NCBI GenBank assembly: GCA_009982845.1
Contig: JAADKB010000002.1
Coordinates: 620,001-684,000 of the forward strand
Origin: Delphinella strobiligena
Taxonomy: Eukaryota > Ascomycota > Dothideomycetes > Dothideales > Dothioraceae
Length of the DNA stretch: 64,000 nt
Direction of reading: 5' to 3'
How positions within the stretch are numbered: position 1 is the stretch's first letter; each line of letters begins with the position of its first letter. This document shows positions 32,482-43,364 of the stretch, one piece after another. Under the pieces are notes generated by a model that was not told where the DNA came from, did not search any database, and saw only the letters and a program-made list of their open reading frames with translations. The translations under genes and the position numbers were made by a program.

Positions 32482-35400
32482 ATGTCGTCTCTTGCCGCAA
32501 CCCTTCTGGCTAGGAGTTCCGCGACAGTCCAGACTCGTCAGGCTCTCGTTATCACAGGCCTGCAGAATGACTTCATCTCACCGGACGGAAAATTGGCTCT
32601 GAAGACTCGATCAGCATTCATCGAGCGCATCATAGAGCTTGTTCCCATCTTCCGCGAACATGGGAACATCATCTGGGTATGGACAGAGTATCGTGGCAAC
32701 CGAACAGTGAATGACGCGTCAGGCAACGGGTGTATGGTTATGATACCGGGAGATGAGAAAGCGAACGAGCCGGCTTCGCTAGATCCTTCGCGTGAGCAGG
32801 GATCAGCTTCCAGAGCATCACGCAACAAATATCCTCGATCAACCGACCGCAATCATGAAATCATCGCTCGTGCTATGAGAGTGGCAGCTGAGCTTGACTT
32901 GATTGAAGACGACGAAGAAAGTCAAACACAACCTGAGGACCCTGAACTCTTTTTGTCGGAAACGGCCACCAGACAGGCATGCTGCAAGCCAGGCACCTGG
33001 GGAGCTGAACCTATTCCTGAAATCAAGGACCTCATCAAACCCGGAGACATCCACATCACCAAGTCGTTCTATTCTGCTTTCACTCAAACATCGCTCCTAT
33101 TTCAGCTACGCGCAAAGCTAATTACGGACCTTTATTTTGCCGGTGTCAATACCAATCTTTCAGTCTATGCCACAGCTACGGACGCCGCGCGCCATGGACT
33201 CGAGATCAACATCGTTCGGAACTGCATGGGCTGTCGACAGATGGACAGACATGAGGAAGCCATTAAGCAAATGGTCGACTACATGGGAGCCCAGGTGACC
33301 ACGGCGCATTCGGTAGTCTCAAGACTCAGGGGTGAGGATGTCGCTGAGGACGAGGAAACGGAAGATCCGACTGACGAAGACGAAGACGGCCTATCTGAAA
33401 CGGGACCTGTACGTCAATCTCCTTTTTTTCAAGATCAGTCACAGGGTTCCATACTGAAAGAGCCTGCTCCAGTCACCGACCAGCCCAAGGCCAGCATCCC
33501 TCCCTTTGAGCCTGCACAATCTCTTAGCTCTGAACCTGCAACAGCCCCCGCCCGAAGTTTGTTCGACGACGGCTCCGAGGGCGACAAGAATGAAAAGGCC
33601 ACGCCCGCAGACGAGCTCGGACGGCAGTACATCAGCACGAGTGAAAGCGTGATTGGCCAAGCCAATGCTCCTAATCTTGCTCAAACTATGCCAGGGTCTT
33701 GGGTCGATGATGGCGAAAACAAGGCGAACGCGGCTGGGCACAGGCTGACAATTCGGACAAGTCAATTGAAATCAGATGAGAGCTCGTTAAATGGGCCCAT
33801 GACTCACAACACTTTAGCGGTGACTGCTGCAGGTCCTTCAGTATCACAAGCAGATATACATCGAGATACAATTCATCCATCCGTTGTAAGCAAGACCGTG
33901 CGTTCGGAGTCTCGACTGTCGCCTGCTGACGCGGCTGGTCAAACCTCACCCGCAAGAGGAAGAAGCATGCACAAACCCAACAAGAAAAAAAGCTGGCAAA
34001 AGGGGAATCCTACGCTTGGCCCTGGAGATTCGATAGGGAGTGGTGATTCGAGCATTGCTTTCGACCTGCTGCCTCCGACCTTGTCCGACACAATTTTTCA
34101 GCAACTGTTACACGAAGTGCACTGGCAGCGCATGTATCATGCAGCCGGAGAGGTGCCTCGGCTTGTGTGTTGTCAGGGTGACATCGACCCTTTTGACGGT
34201 ACCATGCCTGTATATCGACACCCATCCGATCACACACTACCTTTGTTGCACTGGAGCCCCGGTGTAGCCCGCGTACGGAGGGAAGCGGAGAAAAGAGTCG
34301 GGCATGGGCTCAATCACGTCTTGATACAGCTGTATAGGAATGGTCAAGATTATATTTCGGAGCACACCGATAAGACGTTAGACATTCTTCCAGGCAGCTC
34401 TATTGTCAATGTCTCTTTTGGAGCTCAGCGGACAATGCGCTTACGAACAAAGCGTGCTGCCTCCTCGAATACCTCCAATGAAAGTGTTTCCTTGAGTACG
34501 TCGCCGGCTCCGAACAAGAGCGGAGACCCCGGCGCACAGCGTACAACTCAACGCATCCCTATGCCCCATAATAGTATGTTTACGATGGGCCTCGTGACCA
34601 ACGCAGCCTGGCTACATGGTATAACGGCGGACAAGCGGCTCGATTCTGAGCGTACACTCGCCGAGTTAGCCTATAACGGCATGCGCGTCTCTTTGACATT
34701 TAGGAATATCAATACTTACCTCTCGGCCGATTCACGCAAGATCTGGGGTCAAGGCGCAACCTCCAAAGATCTCAGCACCGCCCGCTCGACCGTCAATGGG
34801 GATGCCGACTCGAGCCAAGCACTCATAGACGCGTTTGGGATCGAGAATCAAAGCACAAAATTTGATTGGCACACAACATACGGCACTGGCTTCGACGTGT
34901 TACACCTGAAAACGCCTCTTGAAGACGACACCAAGCCAACACTCTTCCTCAGCGGTGAAGAGCATGCCGATCTTGCCGTCAAACTCTACCTCGTACATTT
35001 GGGCGTCTCCTTCCACGATACGCCCTCAAACTTACCACCCGATGTAGCCAAGGCTACTCTCTCGGATGCGTCCGGCAACATTCATCCCATAGCACCAAGC
35101 CACCATCGCGCCGTGGCTTTCAGAGATACAGATATGTTACACACTATCGTTAGCGGAGAATCCGCCATCCTCCTCTACCTGGACCGAGCATACGCACGCT
35201 ACCTTCGATCCGACACCCCAGCCGTACTCCTCCAAGCGGCCCGCGAGCTCGAACTCTTGACCTCGAGTTTACTAGGGAAACTCCGCGATCTGCTCAGACA
35301 AGTAACAGCCACGGACCCTGCGCAGGCCGTCGACCATTTACATAGTTTTCAGAGTTTGATAGACTTGGATGATTATCTTCTCGGTCATACGCCTAGGAGT

Positions 35401-35727
35401 CCGACCACTATGACTTCCATCTCCACTTCTGGCTTGGGTAACAATGCCTCGGCAGGCAGGAAACAGGAGGAACCACAGAATTGCTGGTTAGCAAGCGCAG
35501 AATTTGGCATCGCAGACTGCGCTTTCTGGAGTGTAATTCAAGCATTCAGGGATCTGTTCATGGAGAGATTCGCCAGATCATTTGCAGGACTGAACGAGTG
35601 GGCAAGAAGAGTACAAGGGCGAGAAGAGATTGCTCAACTCAGAGATGGGAGAAAGAGTAGGGAACAGAGTCGACAGAACTATGTCCACAACGACGACGAT
35701 GAGAAGAAGGGGCAGCTGTCGCCATAG
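32482..35727 (+). CDS. Isochorismatase-like / AlkB dioxygenase / GST-like fusion protein
   Basis: This 1081-residue intronless protein has three parts. Residues ~18-285 have the isochorismatase-like (cysteine hydrolase) fold: VITGLQNDFIS with Asp30 and HITKSFYSAF with Lys194, but the catalytic Cys position reads Ser227 in GVNTNLSVYATA, so hydrolase activity is doubtful. After a disordered linker, residues ~520-750 form an AlkB-type 2-oxoglutarate/Fe(II) dioxygenase: SEHTD gives His628 and Asp630, WLHGI gives His712, and RVSLTFR gives Arg735 and Arg741 with the AlkB spacing. This part should repair alkylated bases in DNA or RNA. Residues ~850-1070 look like a GST-type module, with GEEHADLAVKLYLVHLGVSF and a C-terminal helical bundle. 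One continuous frame argues against two merged genes. The cellular role is unknown. Confidence 0.85.
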   Translation: MSSLAATLLARSSATVQTRQALVITGLQNDFISPDGKLALKTRSAFIERIIELVPIFREHGNIIWVWTEYRGNRTVNDASGNGCMVMIPGDEKANEPASLDPSREQGSASRASRNKYPRSTDRNHEIIARAMRVAAELDLIEDDEESQTQPEDPELFLSETATRQACCKPGTWGAEPIPEIKDLIKPGDIHITKSFYSAFTQTSLLFQLRAKLITDLYFAGVNTNLSVYATATDAARHGLEINIVRNCMGCRQMDRHEEAIKQMVDYMGAQVTTAHSVVSRLRGEDVAEDEETEDPTDEDEDGLSETGPVRQSPFFQDQSQGSILKEPAPVTDQPKASIPPFEPAQSLSSEPATAPARSLFDDGSEGDKNEKATPADELGRQYISTSESVIGQANAPNLAQTMPGSWVDDGENKANAAGHRLTIRTSQLKSDESSLNGPMTHNTLAVTAAGPSVSQADIHRDTIHPSVVSKTVRSESRLSPADAAGQTSPARGRSMHKPNKKKSWQKGNPTLGPGDSIGSGDSSIAFDLLPPTLSDTIFQQLLHEVHWQRMYHAAGEVPRLVCCQGDIDPFDGTMPVYRHPSDHTLPLLHWSPGVARVRREAEKRVGHGLNHVLIQLYRNGQDYISEHTDKTLDILPGSSIVNVSFGAQRTMRLRTKRAASSNTSNESVSLSTSPAPNKSGDPGAQRTTQRIPMPHNSMFTMGLVTNAAWLHGITADKRLDSERTLAELAYNGMRVSLTFRNINTYLSADSRKIWGQGATSKDLSTARSTVNGDADSSQALIDAFGIENQSTKFDWHTTYGTGFDVLHLKTPLEDDTKPTLFLSGEEHADLAVKLYLVHLGVSFHDTPSNLPPDVAKATLSDASGNIHPIAPSHHRAVAFRDTDMLHTIVSGESAILLYLDRAYARYLRSDTPAVLLQAARELELLTSSLLGKLRDLLRQVTATDPAQAVDHLHSFQSLIDLDDYLLGHTPRSPTTMTSISTSGLGNNASAGRKQEEPQNCWLASAEFGIADCAFWSVIQAFRDLFMERFARSFAGLNEWARRVQGREEIAQLRDGRKSREQSRQNYVHNDDDEKKGQLSP

Positions 35728-36554
35728 GGAGGTTAATGGTATCTGAACAATATCTAGTTTGCATGTAACTAAATCACATTCGAACATCGTGCAGATACTA
35801 ATCAAAATGCGTCGCGATTCCCCTTCCTCATCATAAGCTCCCAGAGCTCGCACCATCCCATATCATCTCACCTCATCACAACAGAAATATCTTGTCATCA
35901 TGCGAACATATACACGATACAGCTCTATCCTCATTCCCATCCACAGCCCTACATATATAAGGCAGTGCACTTACCCAGCCAAGCAAAAAAAGTAAAGCAC
36001 AAAGCACAATAATAACTTAACTTTCACCCTAATCCAACCCCTCATGCAGTCCTGCCCAATAATGTCTTCCCCCCTTTAGATACAGTACTCTATTAGACTT
36101 TCGCCTTGTATGATTACTTCATGTAACCAGCTTATTTGCCCGTTTCGTGGCCGTCGCGAATCACTATGTCCCCTATTTTTTTTGATACATGGTCACTACC
36201 ATGCTTTTTGTTGCGGTTTTGTTAGTTTTGACATGTGTTGGTGTACGGGATACGAGGTATGGGTTACGGAGCCGAGATACGACATGATGCGCAGGCAGGG
36301 ATATGTTAGGGGGTCGTTAGAAGGTCCCGTCGAATGCTTGGTGGGTTGTTGGCGGTTTCACTTATGCTGTGAGCCGGGATTATCGTACAGAGAGGTGTCT
36401 TCATTTGTTTACTTTGCTTTACTGTACATCTAATGGTTCAAGATTGAATCGTGTGGTGGGCTAATCAGGAGCTGATATGGTTTTGGACTACTCTACTCAC
36501 ACCTCCAGACCTGGCTTCTACATCGTCTCCTTCTCCCAGCACTCAATTTCCACT
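35728..36554. other. Convergent intergenic region
   Basis: This 827-bp gap lies between the fusion gene and dihydroorotase 3' ends. A 107-codon open frame at 36110-36433 has no recognisable feature and I do not call it. TATATAAGG near 35953 has no gene to serve. Confidence 0.4.
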
Positions 36555-37715
36555 TTACTGCCATTCGGCAGCCCAAGTAGTCTGTCCCCTCCTGAACGGC
36601 ACAACCTCGACCTTGCCATCCTTGGAAGTCAAAAGATCCTGAATCTTGACGCCCTGCCTCCTAAGCACAACCTTCTCACCCTTCGTATCCATTGCACCGT
36701 AAAACTTCCTGCCAAAGGAGCTAAGGAAGCCCTCGAGTCCCTGCTCGGTCACGTCCTGGGCGGAAAGAATCCCCTTCTCGACCGCCTGCTCAAGCGCATC
36801 AACCACCAAGCCAACCGCATAAGGCTGCGTGAAGACACCAGCAGCGACCATGTCGCCCCGTTTGTTAACGGCAGGGTGAGGCGCGCTGTCCGTGCCAAGG
36901 AAGAATTTCGGATTGCCAGACGCAGCGGTTCGGAGCAAGGCATTCCTATCTGATGGGGTCTTGGCCACTGGCTTACAGAAGCAATGGGGGTCGCCGGCCC
37001 AATCATCCACGATCAGACTCAGATGATGGGCGGTAATGGTAGCGGAAACCGAAGACCCACACACCTTGACCGCCTCGACCGCAGCAGCAGTGGTGCAGTG
37101 CTCAAGCACAATCCTGAGTCTAGGAAACCGCTCATGCAGGTTTCTCAGTTGTGGCAAAAATGCCTCTTCGGCCGAGAGGACGGTGATTTCGTTGCTTGCG
37201 GTTCCGGGTACCTCGCCGTGAAGGTTCAGAACCATGTTTTGTCGTTCCATTTCCGCGAAGACGGGGTGGAAGGGCTTGTAGGAGACAACGCCTGAGCTGG
37301 AGTTTGTGGTTACGCCGGCCGGGTAGGATTTTATGCCTGTTATTCCGGCCGCTGCCGCTTCCTTGACTATCTCCGGGGTGATGGATTCGTGCAGGTAGAG
37401 TGACATGAGGTAGGTTACGTTTGGCTCTATGGCTTCGAGGGCCTTTTTGTAGTCCAAGGCCCGCTGCACTGTTGTGATTGGGGGCACCAGGTTTGGCTGT
37501 TTGTTTTACTGTGAGCATGGTTTTTGTTGTGGTTGATGGCGTTCTTGCTGTCGCGACTGTGGTGTTGTCGTCGGACTTACCATTACGAAAACAGTGTTCA
37601 CGCCTCCCTGTCTGATGGTAGGCGTGACTAACTCCATCATCGGCCCATCTCGGAGATGAACGTGAAAGTCTGCTGGAGCGGGAAGCTCGAGGCCATCAAA
37701 ATTTTGTAGAGCCAT
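36555..37715 (-). CDS. ura4: Dihydroorotase (Ura4-type)
   Basis: Two exons (37581-37715 and 36555-37496, intron 84 bp, GTAAGT..CAG) encode 358 residues. The enzyme closes carbamoyl-aspartate to dihydroorotate in de novo pyrimidine synthesis and is cytosolic. The bimetal centre is complete: His18 and His20 in DFHVHLRDG, the carboxylated Lys101 in TGIKSYPAG, His138 in NLHGEVPG, His178 in LEHCTT and Asp248 in LGTDSAPH. Length matches the bacterial PyrC-type and yeast Ura4 enzymes of about 350-365 residues rather than the CAD domain. Splicing joins TVFVM to PNLVPP at a phase-0 boundary, the expected conserved block. It is divergent from the CorA-like gene. Confidence 0.96.
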
Positions 37716-38129
37716 TATATAAGACCAGATTGAAGAGGTCTTTAGTACAATCAGAAAAATTTGTCACCTGCGCAAGTCGATTGGGATGGGATGATATTTT
37801 TTGAGGGCGACAGGCCATTGGGGCAATTACACTACTTACATCTTCTAGCTACTTCTTGTTTATATGTCTCGTTTCAAGCTCGATCTCACACTCTATTCTG
37901 GTGCGATTGGTATAGATTTATAGCAGGAGACTCGAGCTTTGTACACATATTGTGTCCGAAACGAGGTTAGCTTTTAAGCTTTGCCAAGACTTTAGGATCG
38001 CCCGTACAGCCACCATCCAATACATCTACATGATCTAGATGGCTTCGATCCCATCTTGTCTTTCGAGTCCTTTTTCTTCCAAAGCCTCGACGTGTTGAGA
38101 TCCTCGTATCACTGGCTGTAAAAGCGACC
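37716..38129. promoter_or_regulatory. Divergent intergenic region, dihydroorotase / CorA-like gene
   Basis: This 414-bp gap lies between start codons facing apart. Nothing specific is visible. Confidence 0.35.
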
Positions 38130-40132
38130 ATGGTCCATAATCTACAACAACGCACCAAAGCACCAGACTTGGAGCCCAATGACCCATGGCGGAGGAAGCG
38201 ATTGACACCCAATCAGCTTCTTATCCACGATGTCCGTCTCGAACAATGGCGACCATCCGCAGAACCTCGTCTAGAACTACGTGAGAGAGTGGCTACCGAT
38301 ATTGTACCAGCTTCGGCAGTACACACTCCGTCATTGAAGTTGATCAGAGCTTCGGACGCGGCGAGAAACCCAATCGAAAGTCAGCGATTGATTGGGCTCG
38401 AGGAGGAGTATGGTTGGATGTCACATCTACGTATTCGACAAACTCAGGACTCCGTTAGAGATGCTGATGATACAGCTAAGCCTCGCTGGGTGTACGTCGC
38501 TCTTTCTTTCTAAGAGTGTAGACACAGAGTGTTTTGTGACTTATTGCATGTCCGTTATTGTGGTACAGCTGATGACGGTACTCTTTGAAAGATACAGTAG
38601 GAATGGCATCCACCATTGACAGCTGACCTCCTCTCAGCCACATATCTAGCAGGTTTCCCGAGTATCTGCCTGGGGTGCTTTGGGCCATGTCAGACGCCCG
38701 AGATGTGAGTGAGACAGCAGAGGCTGTTCGAATCCTCGACAAACAAATTGAGAGTAACGAACGCTACTCGAAGCATGGAAAGTACTTTGAACCTTTCTGG
38801 TCATCCCTGGGACCTGAGGAGCAGCCTCGAAGTGCCTGCCCAGCCTTCTTGGCTGTAAATTTTGTAGATTGGTCCGTGAATGGATCTACGCCACCACTTC
38901 GATTTCAGATCGACAAACGTGAGGGCTATGGCTCGAGTCGTTCCTCTTCACACCTGCTTCGATCAGTTCTTCAACACTTTTATCGGCTTGAAGACACTGC
39001 GGAAAGAGAGAAAGGGCAGGTTTTCAACAAGTATAAGCCTTGGAAGGCTGATCGCGATCTTGACCTTCGAGTTCGGCGATGGTATGGACACTACCCTACA
39101 TCTCTTAATATCGATGAGCTATGGATGCTCATGATAGACGACAAGCACATTGTTACATTTTCTAGCAATCAAAGCTGGAAGTCTCACTCACCACCACTGC
39201 AGCTAGCCGCTAGGATTTCTGATGTCTGTTTCAGGGCGACCAGGAACGAGTACTTTACAACGAATGATCGCCAGGTATACACGGCTCTGAATCACTCGAT
39301 TGTTTGCCTTGCAGGTGCGGTAGGTATGCTTCATAGAAGTTTTCTAACAGACTCCGTCTTGCCACTCTCGGAGAGATTTGCTGGCTACTTGGGACATCTC
39401 GTGCGAGTCGATCTTTTTCCCCATGTCTACGCGTGCTGACAAGTACAGCAATACCGAATTTACCATGCGCCCAGTACGAAATTGGTCATCGATCTTATGC
39501 AGGTTCAGGAAAAACTAAACATTATAGTGCAGACGACGCAAAGACAACTTGACATCATCCAGAGCTATGGAGGTTTCTTACACGAGGTCACACTGCACAC
39601 GACGAGTGACGTGTCTGACGAGGGTACCACGTCTCAACACCTGCCAGATTACGCCAGTGTAACGAGTTCTGTGCAACGATTAGCGAACAACCTACAGATT
39701 GAGCTCAACGATATGCAGGCCCTGCTTGTGAACACAAATAGCTTGGTTAATCGCGCTGTCCAGCTAGTCAATCTCCGCCAAGAAGACCACTCAGTTGCGG
39801 TTCTAGTATTCACGATCATCACAGTCGTGTTTCTGCCGTTGAACTTTGTCTGTAGCTTCTTCGGAATGAACGTGCACGGTATAAGCAGCCAACAGTCGAT
39901 ATTCTGGATCTGGGCAGTCTGCTTGACCTTGGTGGTGGTCAGCGTGTCGATTTTCATTGCCTTCATCGGAGGAGCAATAATAGAGCGCTTCGTTTTATGG
40001 AAGGAAAGGAGGCGTCACAAGCAACAGCAACCTATCATGACCGACTCAGCAAGACTTGATACAGGATTTCATGTCCTGAATGCTAGCCAGGGAAAAGGTT
40101 TCTCCGATAGAGAATACTTGGCTGATTTATGA
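38130..40132 (+). CDS. CorA-like divalent cation transporter family protein
   Basis: Three exons (38130-38491, 38638-39400, 39449-40132; introns 146 and 48 bp) give 603 codons with the stop. The long N-terminal soluble region includes RWVHISSRFPEYLPGVLWAM across the first junction and a helical segment with QEKLNIIVQTTQRQLDIIQ. Two transmembrane helices follow near the C-terminus: one in VLVFTIITVVFLPLNFVCSFFG, ending in the signature GMN (514-516), and one in IFWIWAVCLTLVVVSVSIFIA. GMN directly after TM1 is the selectivity motif of CorA Mg2+ channels. The soluble domain is of the fungal CorA-like type, poorly conserved with bacterial CorA, so substrate and location (plasma membrane or vacuole) are not certain. 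The second intron is inferred from the CTGAC branch 10 bases before TACAG. Confidence 0.8.
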
Positions 40133-40924
40133 AAGCATTAAGAGGTTGTTGAATTTAGCCCACGGTTTGATCGAGGGCTGTGCAACATGTCCACACCAAG
40201 CGGATAGCGATCAATCAACACATCAGTCGATGTACACGAACAACCCAGAAACCCACACGACCCGGTGCTTCGGATCGAGGCGTGCGACGGTGAACTGCCA
40301 GTCTCACGCTCGTGCATTCTTCGTCACGGGAAGATGCAGATCCCCACTCCGGGAGGCCACTTGCTTGGATCATATTGCTTCATAGGTCAGGTATCAATTG
40401 GTCAGTGCCTTACCGGAGGCTGTTCACCAAAGAGAAAGCGCTCGTGCAAACTTTCGCTGGGAAGGACCTGTCACAAAAGTACCTCATCACTGCTTGTGGC
40501 CTCTCACAAGACCCCTGATGTCAACTCTAAAGACGTGGAACATGAAATCATTCTTGCGGTTTGGCCAGCCTTTCACATGTTTAATCAAACACCCGACCAA
40601 GAAAGCACCTCTAGCTTGCAAGGCGCTTGCCAGCGCACAATGAGACAAAGCATACTACAAATCAAGATATGATCAACCAAGCAGAGATCTGCGTATAAGT
40701 ATATCTAGCAGTCTGTTCATACAGCTACGTGCAATCAATTACACAGACCGCCAGCTGCACGATTTACGGACACCGACCGTAAATATACCAAGCTTGTCCA
40801 CCGAGCTAAAAAGAAGTAGCTATCCCCCTCGGTCTACTTTCACATGTTCCCACGCAATAGTACCTTTCTTCAGCCAGAAAATACTTTCTGGCCTTCATCA
40901 TTCTCACTCGTTAACACTCCCACC
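40133..40924. other. Intergenic region
   Basis: This 792-bp gap lies between two plus-strand genes. A 135-codon open frame (40265-40672) has no domain, signal or usual codon bias and is not called. The promoter of the CCCH gene should lie in its 3' part. Confidence 0.4.
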
Positions 40925-42521
40925 ATGTCCATACCAAAGTGGTTCATCTCGCGCGGAGCTGGAGTGTATACTGCACTCATACCTGCCGATGAACTCCCGC
41001 TTTCGGTCAATCTGCAGGGCGTACCTAGCACGATGACCGTCGACCAGGTCGGGGGAATGACATTCATTGCCGAAACTGGACCTACCATCCAACGATTCGT
41101 GCTGGACAGACAATCTCCCTTTCCTGGACAGGCTTTCAGTGATGTCTCTACAGCATCGCCATCACCAATCGCACCTCCTTTGAAGCAGTTTTGCGCACCT
41201 GATGCTCAAGTAGGCGGCATCACATCGCACCAGAGTCAATTCAACACTGGTACAGAGATGATACCGAAGGTCGAAGAAGCACAAGTGAGACGGGACATAT
41301 GTCTTAATCTAGCACAGGGACTGACAGATTCACTAGGCAATTATTGACTCGATTTGTCGTCCTGAATCTGCCGCTGCTGTGTGTGTCGAAGGCTACTGGC
41401 CACCTCAGCGCCATCTGCCACCCTCGGGCAATGAGCCGGACGAGACTAAGAAGGTCTATTGTTCCTACTGGATGCACCATGGCTCTTGCGACTATACGCA
41501 GCAAGGCTGCAAGTACAAGCATGAGATGCCGACGGATATCCACACATTACGAAAGCTGGGTTTCCGAGGCATCCCCAAATGGTACTTGGAGGAGCAAGCC
41601 GTAAAGCGGTCTCGTCAGACTGGAATGGGTAGCATTTCGGATGTGAGGGCTAGCTCCTCAATCACTGGACCCATGGCCAGAGCAAACCAGGCTTTGGCAA
41701 GTTCGGCTTCCAAGGGCAAAGCCTCTGTCCCGGAAGAGCCTAATGTGAAGCGTTCGCGCTTTGCTGAGGACGAAGCCACAGTCCCCCGGAGCGCAACCAC
41801 CCGAGGCGTTCCTCGTTCAACTGCTGTGGTCAAACACTCTCCACCCGGCCTCCCGTCTCCGAAGATGGAGCCCGAACTTACTCCTCCCACCAGAGTAGCG
41901 AGCAAGTTCGCTTCGACCTCGGCCACCGCCAAAGCCGCTCCACCTCCTCCGCCCGCAAAGCCCATCAAAGACAGCCTCAACCTGATCGACCTCTCGGACG
42001 ACGACGACGCTCCCACGATCCGGGCCATGCCCTGTTCCCCCACCTCGACCCCATCCACATCCCTACCATCCTCGCCCCTCGCCCTCTCCTCAGGATCCTC
42101 CTCAGACTCCGACGCCACCTCGGACCCTCGCACCCCCCCAACCGCCGTCCTCGTCGACTCCCCCGTCAGTGAAAGCGAAAAAGCAATCTTCATCCCCTCC
42201 GGTGAGTCCCCCCTCTCTCACCGCCGCCGCTTCCACAGCAAGCAGCCGCGCTGCTCCAAGAGGACCGGCCCCAGATCTTCTCCTAAGCTTGGTCTCCCTG
42301 GCGCTCGTACCTCGAAGTTGACTGCTGCTGCTGGGTCGTATGCCCCGAGATCGGATGCTGCGTCGGATGTGTGCGCCGCTCGCACGAGTGTTGGTGTTCT
42401 CGGAGGCGGAAAAGCCACCGGCTTGAATGCGAGCAGGTATGCTGTTCTCGACCACGATGCTGAGCGCTCACGCTCTTCTGCTCCTTCTCCTGCCAAGGTT
42501 GCGGTCGGCACGGGCAGGTGA
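40925..42521 (+). CDS. CCCH zinc-finger protein with disordered tail
   Basis: Two exons (40925-41284 and 41337-42521, intron 52 bp, GTGAGA..CTAG with a CTGAC branch) encode 514 residues. The N-terminal ~120 residues (MSIPKWFISRGAGVYTALIPADELP) resemble a short conserved domain found before the zinc finger in fungal CCCH proteins. The finger is C-x8-C-x6-C-x3-H in YCSYWMHHGSCDYTQQGCKYKHEMP, followed by LRKLGFRGIPKWYLEE. The rest is Ser/Pro-rich and includes PPPPPAKP and an acidic LIDLSDDDD element that resembles a SUMO-interacting motif. It probably binds RNA; the target is unknown. The last ~100 codons are less certain, because a GTGAGT at 42201 followed by CACAG could mark a very short intron and a different C-terminus. 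Confidence 0.75.
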
Positions 42522-42840
42522 TGTTGTTTTGTGGGTCTATCCCGCTGTGCTCCGTCCGGGGTCAGGAGAGTTCTGTGGTCTCCCGGGGAGATTTGGATGC
42601 TGAACGCCACATCAGTCAGTTACTTTGTCCAAACTAAACTGAGCGGTTAGGTTAGGATAGGTTGGAATCTTGTCTCCTTTGTCTCTGTTGCAGAAAATGT
42701 CGTACGTCGTGAATGACGTTCGGACTTGGTGGCTGGTCGTTATATCTGTCTATCTGCACCGAGTACGAGTATGAGTACCTTGTGCTGTCTAGTCTAGGAT
42801 AGTCTAGGATAGGATAGGATAGTTATTGCAACAATTCGAT

Positions 42841-43316
42841 GCTTGTTGTTTGTCTCTCTCTCGATCCTGTCCAGTCTTGTCTCGCTTATTCTACTGTCTT
42901 GTCTCTCGATCCTGTCCAGTGTAGAATAAATCCCATGGTCCTATCTCTCTCTGTCTTGTCTAGTCTAGAAAGAATAAAAGGAACAGAGAGAATCCTGTCC
43001 AGTCTGAGAATCTTGAATCCTACCGTCTTGTCTCTATTAACCCTATTGTCACTCTCTCTTGATCCCTACTGTTATGTAACCCTATTGTCACTCTCTCTTG
43101 ATCCCTACTGTTATGTCTCTCTTGATTTTATTATCTTGTCTCTCTTGATCCTACCGCCTTGTCTCTCTTGAATCCTATTGTCTTCTCTCTTGATCCTACC
43201 TTTTTGTCTCCCTTGAATCCTACCATCCCCTACCGTCCCCTACCGTCTCGTCTCTCTTGATCCTGTCCAGTCTGAAAATCTTGAATCCTACCGTCTTATC
43301 TCTCGAACCCTACTTT
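42841..43316. repeat. Degenerate pyrimidine-rich minisatellite (array A)
   Basis: Variants of CTTGTCTCTCTTGATCC, followed by TACCGT, TGTCCAGT or TATTGTC, recur about fifteen times with spacing of roughly 20-45 bp. Two adjacent 44-bp segments near 43040-43115 (AACCCTATTGTCACTCTC through CTACTGTTATGT) are almost identical. The top strand is strongly C/T-rich. Confidence 0.85.
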
Positions 43317-43364
43317 CTACACACGCTCACTTGAAATAGAATGGTGTATAGTATGTATTACATT

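Noticed and set aside
38720..38740. TGTTCGAATCC resembling a tRNA B box
   Set aside because: It lies within the coding sequence of the CorA-like gene and has no A box upstream.
40265..40672. 135-codon open frame after the CorA-like gene
   Set aside because: No domain, no signal, no coding-like codon bias and no spliced continuation.
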